Source of the DNA: 2-01-FULL-45-10 sp964450115
GTDB taxonomy: Bacteria; Omnitrophota; Gorgyraeia; 2-01-FULL-45-10
DNA: 17,953 nucleotides
NCBI GenBank assembly: GCA_964450115.1
Contig: CAYVCD010000025.1
Coordinates: 1 to 17,953 of the forward strand
Direction of reading: 5' to 3'
Shown here one piece after another: positions 6,925 through 13,814 of this stretch. The notes beneath the pieces were generated by a model, which saw only the letters and a list, made by a program, of their open reading frames with translations, did no database searches and was not told the DNA's origin. Numbering within the stretch: position 1 is the first letter of the stretch; each line of letters starts with the position of its first letter. Both the position numbers and the translations under genes were made by a program.

Positions 6925-7719
6925 ATGCCGATAGCAAAACTAGAGAAGATATCCTTATATTACGAAATCCAAGGCAAGGGGTATCCTCTTCTTTTAATAT
7001 CGGGTCTCAATTCGGACCACGCAAGCTGGGCCGGAGTATGCGCAAAATTAGCGAAACATTTTTGTGTCATAGCATTTGATAATCGCTCTTCCGGCAGGAG
7101 CGATGCTCCGAAAAAGAGATACTCGATAAGTGAAATGGCCGATGACGCGACAGGTCTTCTTGATCATTTAAAGATAAAGAGATGCCACGTTATAGGCCAT
7201 TCGATGGGTGGTTATATCGCCCAGGAGCTTGCTATATATTATCCCAAGCGCATCGGAAAGCTTGTTCTTGAAGCTACCGCTTCTGTCTCATCGGCCCGCA
7301 ATAACATATTATTTAACGATTTTTTAAAACGCTTTAAAAAAGATCACGATAATGAAGCGTTGATGCGGTCATGGACATACTGGTCATTCTCTCCGAAAAC
7401 ATTTGAACGCAAAAATTTTATAGAGCAGTTCATAAAAAATGCGTCGGCCTATCCGTATTTACAATCAGCGGAAGGCTTTAAAAGCCAGATCGACGCCCTT
7501 GGATCATATAACGCATCTGCCAGGATCAAAAATATCAAAGCCAAGGCCCTTCTTATCATAGGTACCGATGATATACTTATTTATCCGGAAGAATCTATGA
7601 AGCTTGCAAAGGGCATAAAGGGCAGCGTCTCTGAAGAAATAAAGGGCGCGGGCCATTGTCTTCATGTTGAAAAACCAGAAGCATTTGTTTCTAAGGTCGT
7701 ACAATTTTTAATGAATTAA
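6925..7719 (+). CDS. Alpha/beta hydrolase
   Basis: A 264-residue cytosolic hydrolase of the alpha/beta fold. The nucleophile elbow GHSMGG places Ser93, the acid is Asp216 (or Asp215) in GTDDILIYP, and the base is His244 in GAGHCLHVEKPEAF. The oxyanion region is LLISGLNSD and the strand before FDNRSSGRSD is typical of the 3-oxoadipate enol-lactonase/esterase-like group. The gene starts 1 base after the deaminase stop with no visible Shine-Dalgarno sequence, so translation is probably coupled to the deaminase. The substrate cannot be inferred. Confidence 0.93.
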   Translation: MPIAKLEKISLYYEIQGKGYPLLLISGLNSDHASWAGVCAKLAKHFCVIAFDNRSSGRSDAPKKRYSISEMADDATGLLDHLKIKRCHVIGHSMGGYIAQELAIYYPKRIGKLVLEATASVSSARNNILFNDFLKRFKKDHDNEALMRSWTYWSFSPKTFERKNFIEQFIKNASAYPYLQSAEGFKSQIDALGSYNASARIKNIKAKALLIIGTDDILIYPEESMKLAKGIKGSVSEEIKGAGHCLHVEKPEAFVSKVVQFLMN

Positions 7720-7758
7720 GCGATGAGCATTTTTAAGAGCACCTTTTGAGTCAATTTT

Positions 7759-7767
7759 TGGTATAAT
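7759..7767 (+). promoter_or_regulatory. Extended -10 promoter of the desulforedoxin gene
   Basis: TGG directly precedes a perfect TATAAT (7762-7767), giving an extended -10 element. No convincing -35 hexamer lies at 16-18 bases upstream. Transcription would start near 7774, leaving a 34-base leader with AAGGAG (7797-7802) before the ATG at 7808. Confidence 0.6.
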
Positions 7768-7807
7768 ACTATCCTGCGAAGTGACGGGATCGCTATAAGG
7801 AGATATT

Positions 7808-7936
7808 ATGGGAGTTAAGAAAACTGGTGAAAAATATCGATGTAACGTTTGCGGCAACGAGGTCACCGTTACAAAGGTAGGGGGCGGTGAACTTGTCTGC
7901 TGCGCCCAGCCCATGGAAAAGATCGAAAATAAATAG
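7808..7936 (+). CDS. Desulforedoxin / desulfoferrodoxin N-terminal domain protein
   Basis: A 42-residue protein, too short for many gene callers. YRCNVCGNEV and LVCCAQPM give the CxxCG...CC spacing of the FeS4 site in desulforedoxin and in the N-terminal domain of desulfoferrodoxin, with the connecting VGGGE turn conserved. The catalytic superoxide reductase domain is absent, so this is the free-standing one-iron electron carrier form. It has its own extended -10 promoter and a strong AAGGAG 5 bases before the ATG. msrB starts 5 bases after its stop. An anaerobic or microaerophilic redox role, such as electron transfer in oxidative stress defence, is inferred. Confidence 0.88.
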   Translation: MGVKKTGEKYRCNVCGNEVTVTKVGGGELVCCAQPMEKIENK

Positions 7937-7941
7937 ATCCG

Positions 7942-8460
7942 ATGAAATCAAGGATCTATCTTTGCATTTTATTTTTTATTCTTGCGGGGATTTATACGAA
8001 TAACGCACGCAGAGAAGATGAAAACAAGATATCAATATTCAACTCCGCGACCGGAAAGATCGAAGAGGTCGAGCGTGTAGTGAGATCCGGCGCCGAATGG
8101 AGGAAGATCCTCACTCCCGAACAATATCGTGTTACGCGCCAAAGAGGAACAGAAGCGCCGTTCACCGGAAAGTGCGAGATCGGAAAAGCCGGCGGCATAT
8201 ATAGATGCGTTGGCTGCGGAACAGACCTCTTCAGGATAGATGAAAAATTCGAATCAGGAACAGGATGGCCTAGTTTCTGGAAGCCTGTCTCCGATCTCAA
8301 TATAAAAATAAAATCCGATAAGAGTATGGGTTATGATCGCACAGAGATCTTGTGCGCCAGATGCGATGCTCATCTGGGTCACGTATTTGAAGATGGTCCG
8401 CCACCTACCCATAAACGCTACTGCATAAATGCGGTCGCGTTTAAGGCTGTGTTTAAATAA
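7942..8460 (+). CDS. msrB: Peptide-methionine (R)-S-oxide reductase MsrB, exported
   Basis: Reduces the R form of methionine sulfoxide in proteins. The 172 residues begin with a signal or anchor sequence (MKSRIYLCILFFILAGIYT), so the enzyme probably works outside the cytoplasm. The MsrB domain covers about 50-172. It shows structural zinc ligands Cys89/Cys92 (RCVGCG) and Cys138/Cys141 (CARCDAHLGH), the SGTGWPSFW motif (105-113), and RYCINA with catalytic Cys161. The segment where many MsrBs place the resolving cysteine reads PFTGKCEIG, leaving Cys78 as one candidate. The gene lies 5 bases after the desulforedoxin stop with no clear Shine-Dalgarno sequence, suggesting co-transcription. Confidence 0.95.
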   Translation: MKSRIYLCILFFILAGIYTNNARREDENKISIFNSATGKIEEVERVVRSGAEWRKILTPEQYRVTRQRGTEAPFTGKCEIGKAGGIYRCVGCGTDLFRIDEKFESGTGWPSFWKPVSDLNIKIKSDKSMGYDRTEILCARCDAHLGHVFEDGPPPTHKRYCINAVAFKAVFK

Positions 8461-8472
8461 AGTTCATATAGA

Positions 8473-8982
8473 ATGAAGAGAAAGACCGTAACCGTCAACG
8501 ATAAGATGCAGAAGCGGTTTCGATACGTGCTGACAGAGCCTATCGGAAAAAACTTTGACCTGGAATTTAAGCCCGAGCTCTCGCCTAAACAGATGTTATC
8601 ACTCGGGGTATTTGGCGGTAGATACATGACGGATTGCCGGAAGGAATTTCCGGCAGACTGGTTTAAGAAAGCAAAGCTTTGCCCGGAGCGCCATGACCCG
8701 GAGCTGAATTATTTCGGAGTTAATGCAAGCAAGCCTCTCTGGTACTGGCGTAAAAAAGGATGGATATATCCTAATGATCCGCGCGGGTGGTTCCAGTGGT
8801 ATTGCCGATATTACATGGGGCGGCGCCTGGGTGAAGAAGACCGCCGCCAGATAGCAAGGTGGAAAGCTATCAAGAGGCACATAGCGCAGATATATAAGCA
8901 TTGTAACGCCGGCAATATGGAGTGCAGGCCTAAACAGCGGCAGGCCGTGCTCCATTGGGCTTATGACAGCAGGTTAATGTAG
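8473..8982 (+). CDS. Conserved protein of unknown function, Trp/Tyr-rich
   Basis: A 169-residue basic soluble protein without signal peptide or membrane span. The middle is rich in aromatic and charged residues: LGVFGGRYMTDC, FPADWFKKAK, YFGVNASKPLWYWRKKGW, DPRGWFQWYCRYYMGRR. The C-terminus has RQIARWKAIKRH, then CRPKQRQAVLHWAYDSR. The order and density of invariant-looking Gly, Trp and Arg residues suggest a conserved domain that I recall as an uncharacterised family found in scattered bacteria and some eukaryotes. I cannot name a function. The gene begins 12 bases after msrB and its stop overlaps the Shine-Dalgarno sequence of the next gene, so it belongs to the same transcription unit. No Shine-Dalgarno sequence is seen for the ATG at 8473. 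Confidence 0.8.
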   Translation: MKRKTVTVNDKMQKRFRYVLTEPIGKNFDLEFKPELSPKQMLSLGVFGGRYMTDCRKEFPADWFKKAKLCPERHDPELNYFGVNASKPLWYWRKKGWIYPNDPRGWFQWYCRYYMGRRLGEEDRRQIARWKAIKRHIAQIYKHCNAGNMECRPKQRQAVLHWAYDSRLM

Positions 8983-8991
8983 GAGATAAAG

Positions 8992-9588
8992 ATGGGTAAG
9001 AAGGATAAAAAAATAATACTTATAGCGCAGTGCCTTGTAAATCCGTATTGTAGAGTACATATCTTAGGTCAGAACTTTCCGTTGTCCCAGGAACTCATGA
9101 ATTATCTTATGGAGAGGCATGTCGGCATAATACAATATCTCTGTCCGGAGACGAGCGCCATGGGGTTGATGCGCAACCCCCAGGGCCGTCAGCAATATGA
9201 CAATATATTTTTCAGGAATCATTGTAAAGAGTTATTAAAAACACCGATGCTCATGGTAAAAGAGTTCATCAAGAACAAATACCGTCTTACATGTTTCCTG
9301 GGTCTTGAGAATAGTCCCACGTGCGGTATACATTGGGGGAAGCATAAAGTAAACAGATATCAGACGGAATCTCCGAATTCAGTCGATAAGCCTGACCCGT
9401 CCGATCCGGCTCTCGCGGGCATAATGGCTGAAATATTGTCTGAGGAACTCGGCAAAGAAAATATAAAAGTGCCGTTTCTGGAATTTCCGGCGCTGTCGCC
9501 GTCAGATGCGGAAAACAGAAAAAAGTTCTGGGAAGATCTGCGCAAAGCAGTCGAGCCAAATTTCTTAGAAAATGAAGGAGGTATTTGA
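8992..9588 (+). CDS. TudS-related (DUF523-like, CD3072-type) putative desulfidase
   Basis: A 198-residue cytosolic protein. AQCLVNPYCRV (Cys14, Cys20), the CPE segment (Cys51) and ENSPTCGIHWG (Cys111) follow the DUF523/TudS pattern, in which three cysteines hold a [4Fe-4S] cluster used to remove sulfur from thiouracil-type compounds. The extended spacing resembles the variant I recall as the CD3072 family. Which of Cys14/Cys20 is the ligand cannot be decided here. AGGAG (8981-8985) lies 6 bases before the ATG. Desulfidase activity and substrate are inference from the family; it may instead act on other thiolated nucleobases. It shares a cluster with desulforedoxin, MsrB and a flavin protein, all linked to sulfur or redox chemistry. 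Confidence 0.8.
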   Translation: MGKKDKKIILIAQCLVNPYCRVHILGQNFPLSQELMNYLMERHVGIIQYLCPETSAMGLMRNPQGRQQYDNIFFRNHCKELLKTPMLMVKEFIKNKYRLTCFLGLENSPTCGIHWGKHKVNRYQTESPNSVDKPDPSDPALAGIMAEILSEELGKENIKVPFLEFPALSPSDAENRKKFWEDLRKAVEPNFLENEGGI

Positions 9589-9589
9589 T

Positions 9590-9973
9590 ATGGATCTAAA
9601 AGATTATTTTAAGAAGAAGAAAGGATTCGGTGTCCTGAGTACTGCGGACGAAAGCGGTAAGGTAGACGCTGCGCCTTATGCCAGCCCGCATGTGATAGAT
9701 GATACGCACGTAGCGTTCATCATGAGTGATAGGCTCAGCCATGCGAATATAAGAAAGAACCCTTATGCGGTATATCTTTTCAAAGAGGGTTGGTTCGGTT
9801 ATAGCGGTAAGAGACTTTATCTGAAGAAAGAGAGCGAGTCCGATGATCAGGGCCTAATTGTAAATACCTGTAAAGCGACGTATCCCGGCCCATACTGTAT
9901 TCCACGGTTCATTAAGGGCAGTTTCATCGTATTCTTTAAGGTCGAATCTGTATTGCCGCTGGTGGGCGCCTAG
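9590..9973 (+). CDS. Pyridoxamine 5'-phosphate oxidase family flavin-binding protein
   Basis: A 127-residue protein with the split-barrel FMN-binding fold. MDLKDYFKKKKGFGVLSTAD begins the family pattern, followed by VDAAPYASPHVID, VAFIMSDRLSHANIRKNPYAVYLF and a C-terminal strand FIVFFKVESVLPLVG. The frame is open back to an ATG at 9572, but AAGGAGG (9575-9581) lies 8 bases before the ATG at 9590, which is therefore the likely start, one base after the TudS-like stop. Members bind FMN or F420-type cofactors and reduce small molecules; the substrate is unknown. It ends the sulfur/redox gene run. Confidence 0.87.
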   Translation: MDLKDYFKKKKGFGVLSTADESGKVDAAPYASPHVIDDTHVAFIMSDRLSHANIRKNPYAVYLFKEGWFGYSGKRLYLKKESESDDQGLIVNTCKATYPGPYCIPRFIKGSFIVFFKVESVLPLVGA

Positions 9974-9991
9974 ATAAGATAATAGAAGAGT

Positions 9992-10129
9992 ATGAAAAAG
10001 AGAAAAACAAGTGCAAAACGCGTTGTGAGCAGATGCCCTAAATGCAGAGGAGACATTTGTGATAGGTATGAAGCGTGTTTAGCCAGGTATAAAAAAGAGA
10101 ACGAAGCCCCAAATCGAGCATATGCGTAA
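9992..10129 (+). CDS. Small Cys-rich protein (45 aa)
   Basis: The translation is strongly basic at the N-terminus (MKKRKTSAKRVVSRC) and then has CPKC, CDRYEAC and ARYKKE. The four cysteines (CxxC, then C and C five residues apart) could bind zinc or an Fe-S cluster. It starts 19 bases after the flavin protein stop, and its stop overlaps the next gene by 8 bases. GAAGAG sits just before the ATG but is too close to be a strong ribosome site. The overlap and the similar cysteine pattern in the next gene argue that it is real. No function recognised. Confidence 0.55.
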   Translation: MKKRKTSAKRVVSRCPKCRGDICDRYEACLARYKKENEAPNRAYA

Positions 10130-10538
10130 AAATAAATGCATTAATTGCGTTGAGTACAAGAGATGCAAGGAAAGCGCCGCTTCGTTGATATTCTTTATCA
10201 TCGGGTTGATAGCTATCATAGCTGTACGCGCTGTTACTATACTTGAGCATGTTAAACCGATATACGGAAAGATAGCCTGGTATGTGGGAATTCTTGGATT
10301 TTTTATGTACTTCGGTTATAAGTATAAGATAGATCGTAGTAGATATGGATTGATAAAAAATAGCGATCTGGTGAATAAGCTCTTGCGAGATGATAAGATG
10401 GAAAAGAAGGACCGCGAGATAATAGGCTCCGTGCTCTGCGCGTTGACTTCAAGCAAAGACAGGATAAATTATCTCATGATATTTATATCCTCAGCGATCG
10501 TGCTTATCATAGCTTTCTATCTGGATTTCTTAAAATAG
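10122..10538 (+). CDS. Small membrane protein with N-terminal Cys cluster
   Basis: 138 residues. The N-terminal MRKNKCINCVEYKRCKES holds three closely spaced cysteines (CxxC then C). Three hydrophobic segments follow at about 20-38, 50-66 and 115-135. Between the second and third lies a charged cytosolic-type stretch KIDRSRYGLIKNSDLVNKLL and KMEKKDREIIGS. The Cys cluster before the first membrane span suggests a metal or Fe-S site at the membrane face. Its start overlaps the preceding small Cys-rich gene by 8 bases, which indicates translational coupling. I do not recognise the family. Confidence 0.72.
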   Translation: MRKNKCINCVEYKRCKESAASLIFFIIGLIAIIAVRAVTILEHVKPIYGKIAWYVGILGFFMYFGYKYKIDRSRYGLIKNSDLVNKLLRDDKMEKKDREIIGSVLCALTSSKDRINYLMIFISSAIVLIIAFYLDFLK

Positions 10539-10546
10539 AGTAAAAT

Positions 10547-11299
10547 ATGAAACGTATCTTTAGTTCGCAGGTGATCATCGGTTTTATCCTCATATTCCTT
10601 TCCGTCACAGTGTACTGCATTCATTATCTGATCTTCAGGGACGCCAGGCATATATTCATTTATCTGATCGGCGATATCGCATTCGCATTTTTTGAGTTGT
10701 TTTTGGTCACATTGGTTATTCACGGATTGCTCGATTATAGAGACAAGAAGGCCATGTTAAAGAAGCTTAACATGGTTATAGGCGCTTTCTTCAGTGAGGT
10801 TGGCACCGAGCTTATGAGGTTCTTCTCAAAATTTGACCGGTCATCAAATGAGATAGCCAATAAGCTGATAGTCGATAATAAGTGGTCCGATAAAGAGTTC
10901 GCCACTATGCAGAAAACGGTCAAAGCGCACGCCTCAACCATCGAATGCAAGGGGGGCGATATCGAAAATTTAAAGAATTTTCTTATCAACAAAAGGCGTT
11001 TCCTGCTGGCGCTTCTGGAAAATCCAAATCTTTTGGAGCACGAATCCTTCACTAATCTATTATGGGCTGTATTTCATTTGACTGAGGAGCTTGCCAACAG
11101 AAAAGACCTGAAAGCTCTATCAGACGCAGACCTTCAGCATCTCATGGGCGACATAAAAAGAGCATACGGTATAATTATCTCTGAGTGGCTCTCTTATATG
11201 AGCCACCTTAAGACCGATTATCCCTATCTTTTCTCTATGGCCTTGAGGACTAATCCTTTCGATCCCAATGCTTCGGTGGAATTAAAGGGGGGTGCCTAA
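10547..11299 (+). CDS. Two-span membrane protein with large soluble domain, unknown function
   Basis: 250 residues. Two hydrophobic helices lie at about 8-30 and 37-63. The remaining about 185 residues are soluble and mostly helical, including KLNMVIGAFFSEVGTELMRFF, INKRRFLLALLENPNLLEHESF and FTNLLWAVFHLTEEL. It ends YLFSMALRTNPFDPNASVEL, a pattern I recall from uncharacterised conserved membrane proteins. The soluble part probably faces the cytoplasm. It starts 8 bases after the upstream membrane protein, and its stop shares a base with the next ATG (TAATG), so it is part of the same operon. No enzymatic motif is visible. Confidence 0.8.
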   Translation: MKRIFSSQVIIGFILIFLSVTVYCIHYLIFRDARHIFIYLIGDIAFAFFELFLVTLVIHGLLDYRDKKAMLKKLNMVIGAFFSEVGTELMRFFSKFDRSSNEIANKLIVDNKWSDKEFATMQKTVKAHASTIECKGGDIENLKNFLINKRRFLLALLENPNLLEHESFTNLLWAVFHLTEELANRKDLKALSDADLQHLMGDIKRAYGIIISEWLSYMSHLKTDYPYLFSMALRTNPFDPNASVELKGGA

Positions 11300-11658
11300 T
11301 GAATATATTTTATCTGATCGTATTGGGGGCGGCTTCAGGTATCATTTCGGGCCTGTTGGGACTAGGAGGCGCTATAATCGTGATACCCGTGCTCGTATAT
11401 TGTTTCGGCTACAGTGAGCTTACCGCTCAAGGCACATCGCTGGCTATGCTCCTTCCTCCTATCGGGCTATTGGCCACCTGGCGTTATTGGAAAGAGGGCC
11501 ATGTCGACTTTACCGCTGCCTTAATACTCGCCGTTTCGTTCTTCATATTCTCTTATTTGGGCGCAAATATGGCGGTAAAGATCCCCGAGATATTAATGAA
11601 GCGGATTTTCGGAGTGGGGATGTTAGCGGTCAGGTTATTCATGATCCTGGAGAAATAG
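11299..11658 (+). CDS. Half-size TauE/SafE family permease
   Basis: 119 residues with about four hydrophobic helices. GAASGIISGLLGLGGAIIVIP is the glycine-rich N-terminal signature of TauE/SafE (sulfite exporter) permeases, followed by TAQGTSLAMLLPPIGLLATW and YLGANMAVKIPEILMKRIFG. Normal members have about 250 residues with two such halves; this is a single half with an intact end (LFMILEK), as in known short members that would have to dimerise. AGGGGGG lies 6 bases before the ATG, which overlaps the previous stop by one base. Transport of a small anion such as sulfite or another sulfur or carbon compound is the family expectation only. Confidence 0.88.
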   Translation: MNIFYLIVLGAASGIISGLLGLGGAIIVIPVLVYCFGYSELTAQGTSLAMLLPPIGLLATWRYWKEGHVDFTAALILAVSFFIFSYLGANMAVKIPEILMKRIFGVGMLAVRLFMILEK

Positions 11659-11765
11659 ATATCTGTACTCAGCTCCATACAATTCTCCGGATACAGGCGC
11701 AGACGAAGTAGAAGTTGACGAAGACGTTTAAGATCCATTTGCTAAAATAAAGGAGATAAAGAAAG

Positions 11766-12104
11766 ATGCTTATGCAGATAATCAATGCCATATCGCTTGG
11801 TATCGGATCTTTCGGGGTCATAGTGATAATCTGGGGCTCTCTCATAACCGCGATCGATCTCTCTTCAGTGGAATTAAAGAGATTCTCGGGGAACAATTCT
11901 TTCGCGAAGCGCGCGCTGATAAGACATCATTTAGGTTTTTACCTATTAATGGGCTTGGAATTTATGATCGGCGCCGATATAGTCCGCACCCTGATAAGGC
12001 CTTCGCTTCAGGAGCTGGCGGTCCTGGGTTCGATGGTCGCTATAAGGACGGTCATAAGCTTCTTTTTAAATAAAGAGATGAATAAGAGCGGCGCAGACAA
12101 CTAA
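11766..12104 (+). CDS. DUF1622 family membrane protein
   Basis: 112 residues with three hydrophobic helices (about 7-27, 52-72, 82-102). ISLGIGSFGVIVIIWG, then HHLGFYLLMGLEFMIGADI, then SLQELAVLGSMVAIRTVISF with a final LNKEM match the DUF1622 pattern recalled from memory. AAGGAG lies 10 bases before the ATG at 11766. The protein has no assigned function. It follows the TauE/SafE gene after a 107-base gap and is followed by a 49-residue membrane protein with a strong ribosome site. Confidence 0.87.
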   Translation: MLMQIINAISLGIGSFGVIVIIWGSLITAIDLSSVELKRFSGNNSFAKRALIRHHLGFYLLMGLEFMIGADIVRTLIRPSLQELAVLGSMVAIRTVISFFLNKEMNKSGADN

Positions 12105-12119
12105 AGACGGAGGGGCATC

Positions 12120-12269
12120 ATGAGCCAGGAGGAGCACATATTACATGAATTGAAGGAGATGCATAGTTGGATCGCGCACGCAGATAGGCAGATATCGAGG
12201 ATCAAATGGTCCCTTTGGGGTATAGTTTCGATGTTGGTTTTGGTTATCGCGATACTTTTAGTCAAATAA
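12120..12269 (+). CDS. Small single-span membrane protein (49 aa)
   Basis: The translation starts MSQEEHILHELKEMHSWIAH, continues with a charged amphipathic helix (DRQISRIKW) and ends in one membrane span (LWGIVSMLVLVIAILLVK). GGAGG (12109-12113) sits 6 bases before the ATG, an ideal distance, and the gene begins 15 bases after the DUF1622 stop. The N-terminal half could form a coiled coil. A role as a partner of the upstream membrane proteins is inferred from position only. Confidence 0.75.
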   Translation: MSQEEHILHELKEMHSWIAHADRQISRIKWSLWGIVSMLVLVIAILLVK

Positions 12270-12293
12270 TTCATTTCCAGCATTCGCCTTTTT

Positions 12294-12312
12294 AGTTTTT
12301 AACCAAAAAACT
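12294..12312 (+). terminator. Weak terminator-like hairpin after the membrane gene run
   Basis: AGTTTTT (12294-12300) pairs with AAAAACT (12306-12312) across a five-base loop and is followed by TTTCTCTT. The stem is A-T rich and weak. It lies in the 124-base gap between the 49-aa gene and the GT87 gene, where the AT-rich composition also suits a promoter, though no clear -35/-10 pair was found. Confidence 0.3.
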
Positions 12313-12364
12313 TTTCTCTTCGGACGAAAATTATTTTCCCCGCCATGATACGTTTATAGCGTGA

Positions 12365-12378
12365 GGCGGTGATCTCGA
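12365..12378 (+). repeat. 14-base leader box, copy before GT87 gene
   Basis: GGCGGTGATCTCGA is identical to 13807-13820, upstream of the CDF transporter gene. A shorter match GGCGGTGA occurs at 3517-3524 before the SMR gene. All three lie shortly before membrane protein genes, on the same strand and at similar distance from the start codon (16 to 65 bases). Confidence 0.6.
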
Positions 12379-12393
12379 GGAAAAATATCCGCT

Positions 12394-13731
12394 ATGAAAA
12401 AGATATTCACGAGCATTTTGTTTTTTATACTGGTATTTACTATTATCTCGGCAATAGCCGACGTCTATTATCGTCATCGAGTCACGCCTAAGGAGCCGGG
12501 AAAGCAAAATTGGACAGGCCAGTGCGACTTCAGGGTTTACTGGACCGCCGGATATAAATTAATAAATTACGCTTTCTCCGATCCTGGTACGCTGGCCGGC
12601 AGGTTGGCATTCGGAATTATCAGACCCAACGACGCCGAATACGAAAAAGAGCTCGAATACTACATAGGCCACGACAGGACCCGGGTCTATGACATGTCCG
12701 AACCGCGCTACCATTACAGGTATTCCCCTTTAGCGGCATTTTTTATGATCCCTTTTTCAATGATCGCCTACCCGATTCACGCTCTCACGGTGTGGCTTAT
12801 AATGCTTAATATTTCGCTACTGGCCGCGCTGTTACTTTTGATCCGGCAGATCCATTCGGATTTTCATATATCGCGTGATGTCCGGTATATGATCTTGTGG
12901 AGCGCATTCATCGTATCTTTGAGATTCTATCTTCTGAATATAGATCTAGGGCAATTTGACGTCTTTATCGCTTTATTCTTTGTGCTCTTCCTGATGGCCT
13001 ACATTCGGGGCAGGGAGATCGTATGTGGTATTATATTGGCTCTGATAGCACAATTTAAACCGCAATTTATTCTCATTCTTCCGTATTTTTTGCTTTCCGG
13101 GAAGAAGAAACTGGTCTTATCGGCTTTACTTAGCTTTACGGCATTTCTGTTTGCTCCGGCCGCGTTGATCGGTTTTGAAAAAACGGCGTCATTGCTGAAA
13201 GACTGTAAAGAGGCATTGAGCTTATCCATTCAGTCGCAGATCTTAGACCCCAAGAATCAGTCCATTACATATTTCGTTGGGAAATCCATTTTAGGCATAA
13301 GCGCCTTGAAGGCTTCAATTCGAGCAGATCGGCTATTTTATGCATTAAGTGCAATACTGACTATGTCTGCGTACATACCGCTTCTATTATTAAAGAGATC
13401 ATTGAAAAGAGAAGAGGATAAAAAGTTTAAATATCTGGAGATAGCGCTCTTGATCATAATAACACTGCTTTTCTCGCCACAGGTCTGGATAGCGCAATTC
13501 ATATGCATAATCATACCTGCCGGCATAACGGCGTTATTCTTATCGACCAGCCGAAAAAAAGGATATATATACGCTGCGCTTGCCGGCTTCTTTGTGCTAA
13601 GCGTAATAGTCGGCACGGATCTTACTAAGTTTACGCCGGCTATAAAAAATATGCGTTTCATCAATATATCAATAGGCGTTCTTTTTTTAACATACGCGCT
13701 TGTAGAGTCTTATAAACAGCAAGAACAGTAA
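12394..13731 (+). CDS. GT87 (DUF2029) family membrane glycosyltransferase
   Basis: 445 residues with about ten hydrophobic helices. GT87 proteins are polytopic enzymes that transfer sugars, mostly mannose, from polyprenyl-phosphate donors outside the cytoplasm. The first loop has DFRVYWTAGYKL (45-56), where the Asp is the expected catalytic base of GT-C enzymes. HYRYSPLAAFFMIPFS (107-122), LGQFDVF (185-191) and AQFKPQFILILPYF are the recurrent DUF2029 landmarks, and NQSITYF appears near residue 289. The first helix acts as signal anchor. GAGG lies 13 bases before the ATG, somewhat far. There is no glycan gene cluster nearby, so the acceptor is unknown. Confidence 0.9.
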   Translation: MKKIFTSILFFILVFTIISAIADVYYRHRVTPKEPGKQNWTGQCDFRVYWTAGYKLINYAFSDPGTLAGRLAFGIIRPNDAEYEKELEYYIGHDRTRVYDMSEPRYHYRYSPLAAFFMIPFSMIAYPIHALTVWLIMLNISLLAALLLLIRQIHSDFHISRDVRYMILWSAFIVSLRFYLLNIDLGQFDVFIALFFVLFLMAYIRGREIVCGIILALIAQFKPQFILILPYFLLSGKKKLVLSALLSFTAFLFAPAALIGFEKTASLLKDCKEALSLSIQSQILDPKNQSITYFVGKSILGISALKASIRADRLFYALSAILTMSAYIPLLLLKRSLKREEDKKFKYLEIALLIIITLLFSPQVWIAQFICIIIPAGITALFLSTSRKKGYIYAALAGFFVLSVIVGTDLTKFTPAIKNMRFINISIGVLFLTYALVESYKQQEQ

Positions 13732-13740
13732 ATGGGACAA

Positions 13741-13814
13741 TTGCTTTGCCTTAAGGATGTACGTTCTGTATAATACAGGCTGTTTATTGACGGGAATCAC
13801 TATATGGGCGGTGA
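13741..13814 (+). repeat. Promoter-leader repeat, copy B
   Basis: This is the ungapped match to 3451-3524. From TATAAT through GGGCGGTGA the two are almost identical, while the spacer and -35 side are more diverged. The 14-base box at 13807-13820 continues it and matches 12365-12378. Its reverse complement encodes EITAHIVIPVNKQP then VLYRTYILKAKQL, a diverged version of the recombinase-like remnant at 3355-3530. Confidence 0.8.
13746..13774 (+). promoter_or_regulatory. Sigma70-type promoter of the CDF transporter operon
   Basis: TTGCCT (13746-13751) and TATAAT (13769-13774) are 17 bases apart. Transcription would start near 13781 and give a leader of about 67 bases that contains the repeat and the box GGCGGTGATCTCGA. 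It is the first promoter of the CDF, VF530 and HTH-like gene run. Confidence 0.7.

Noticed and set aside
9572..9589. Earlier ATG for the PNPOx-like gene
   Set aside because: The Shine-Dalgarno sequence AAGGAGG lies downstream of this ATG and fits the ATG at 9590 instead.
11645..11728. Acidic in-frame stretch ending ADEVEVDEDV then stop, between the TauE/SafE and DUF1622 genes
   Set aside because: It has no start codon or ribosome site of its own and only 28 codons are open. It might be the relic of a gene end, but nothing supports this.
11715..11748. TTGACG and TAAAAT as a promoter for the DUF1622 gene
   Set aside because: The spacer is 22 bases, too long for a normal sigma70 promoter.
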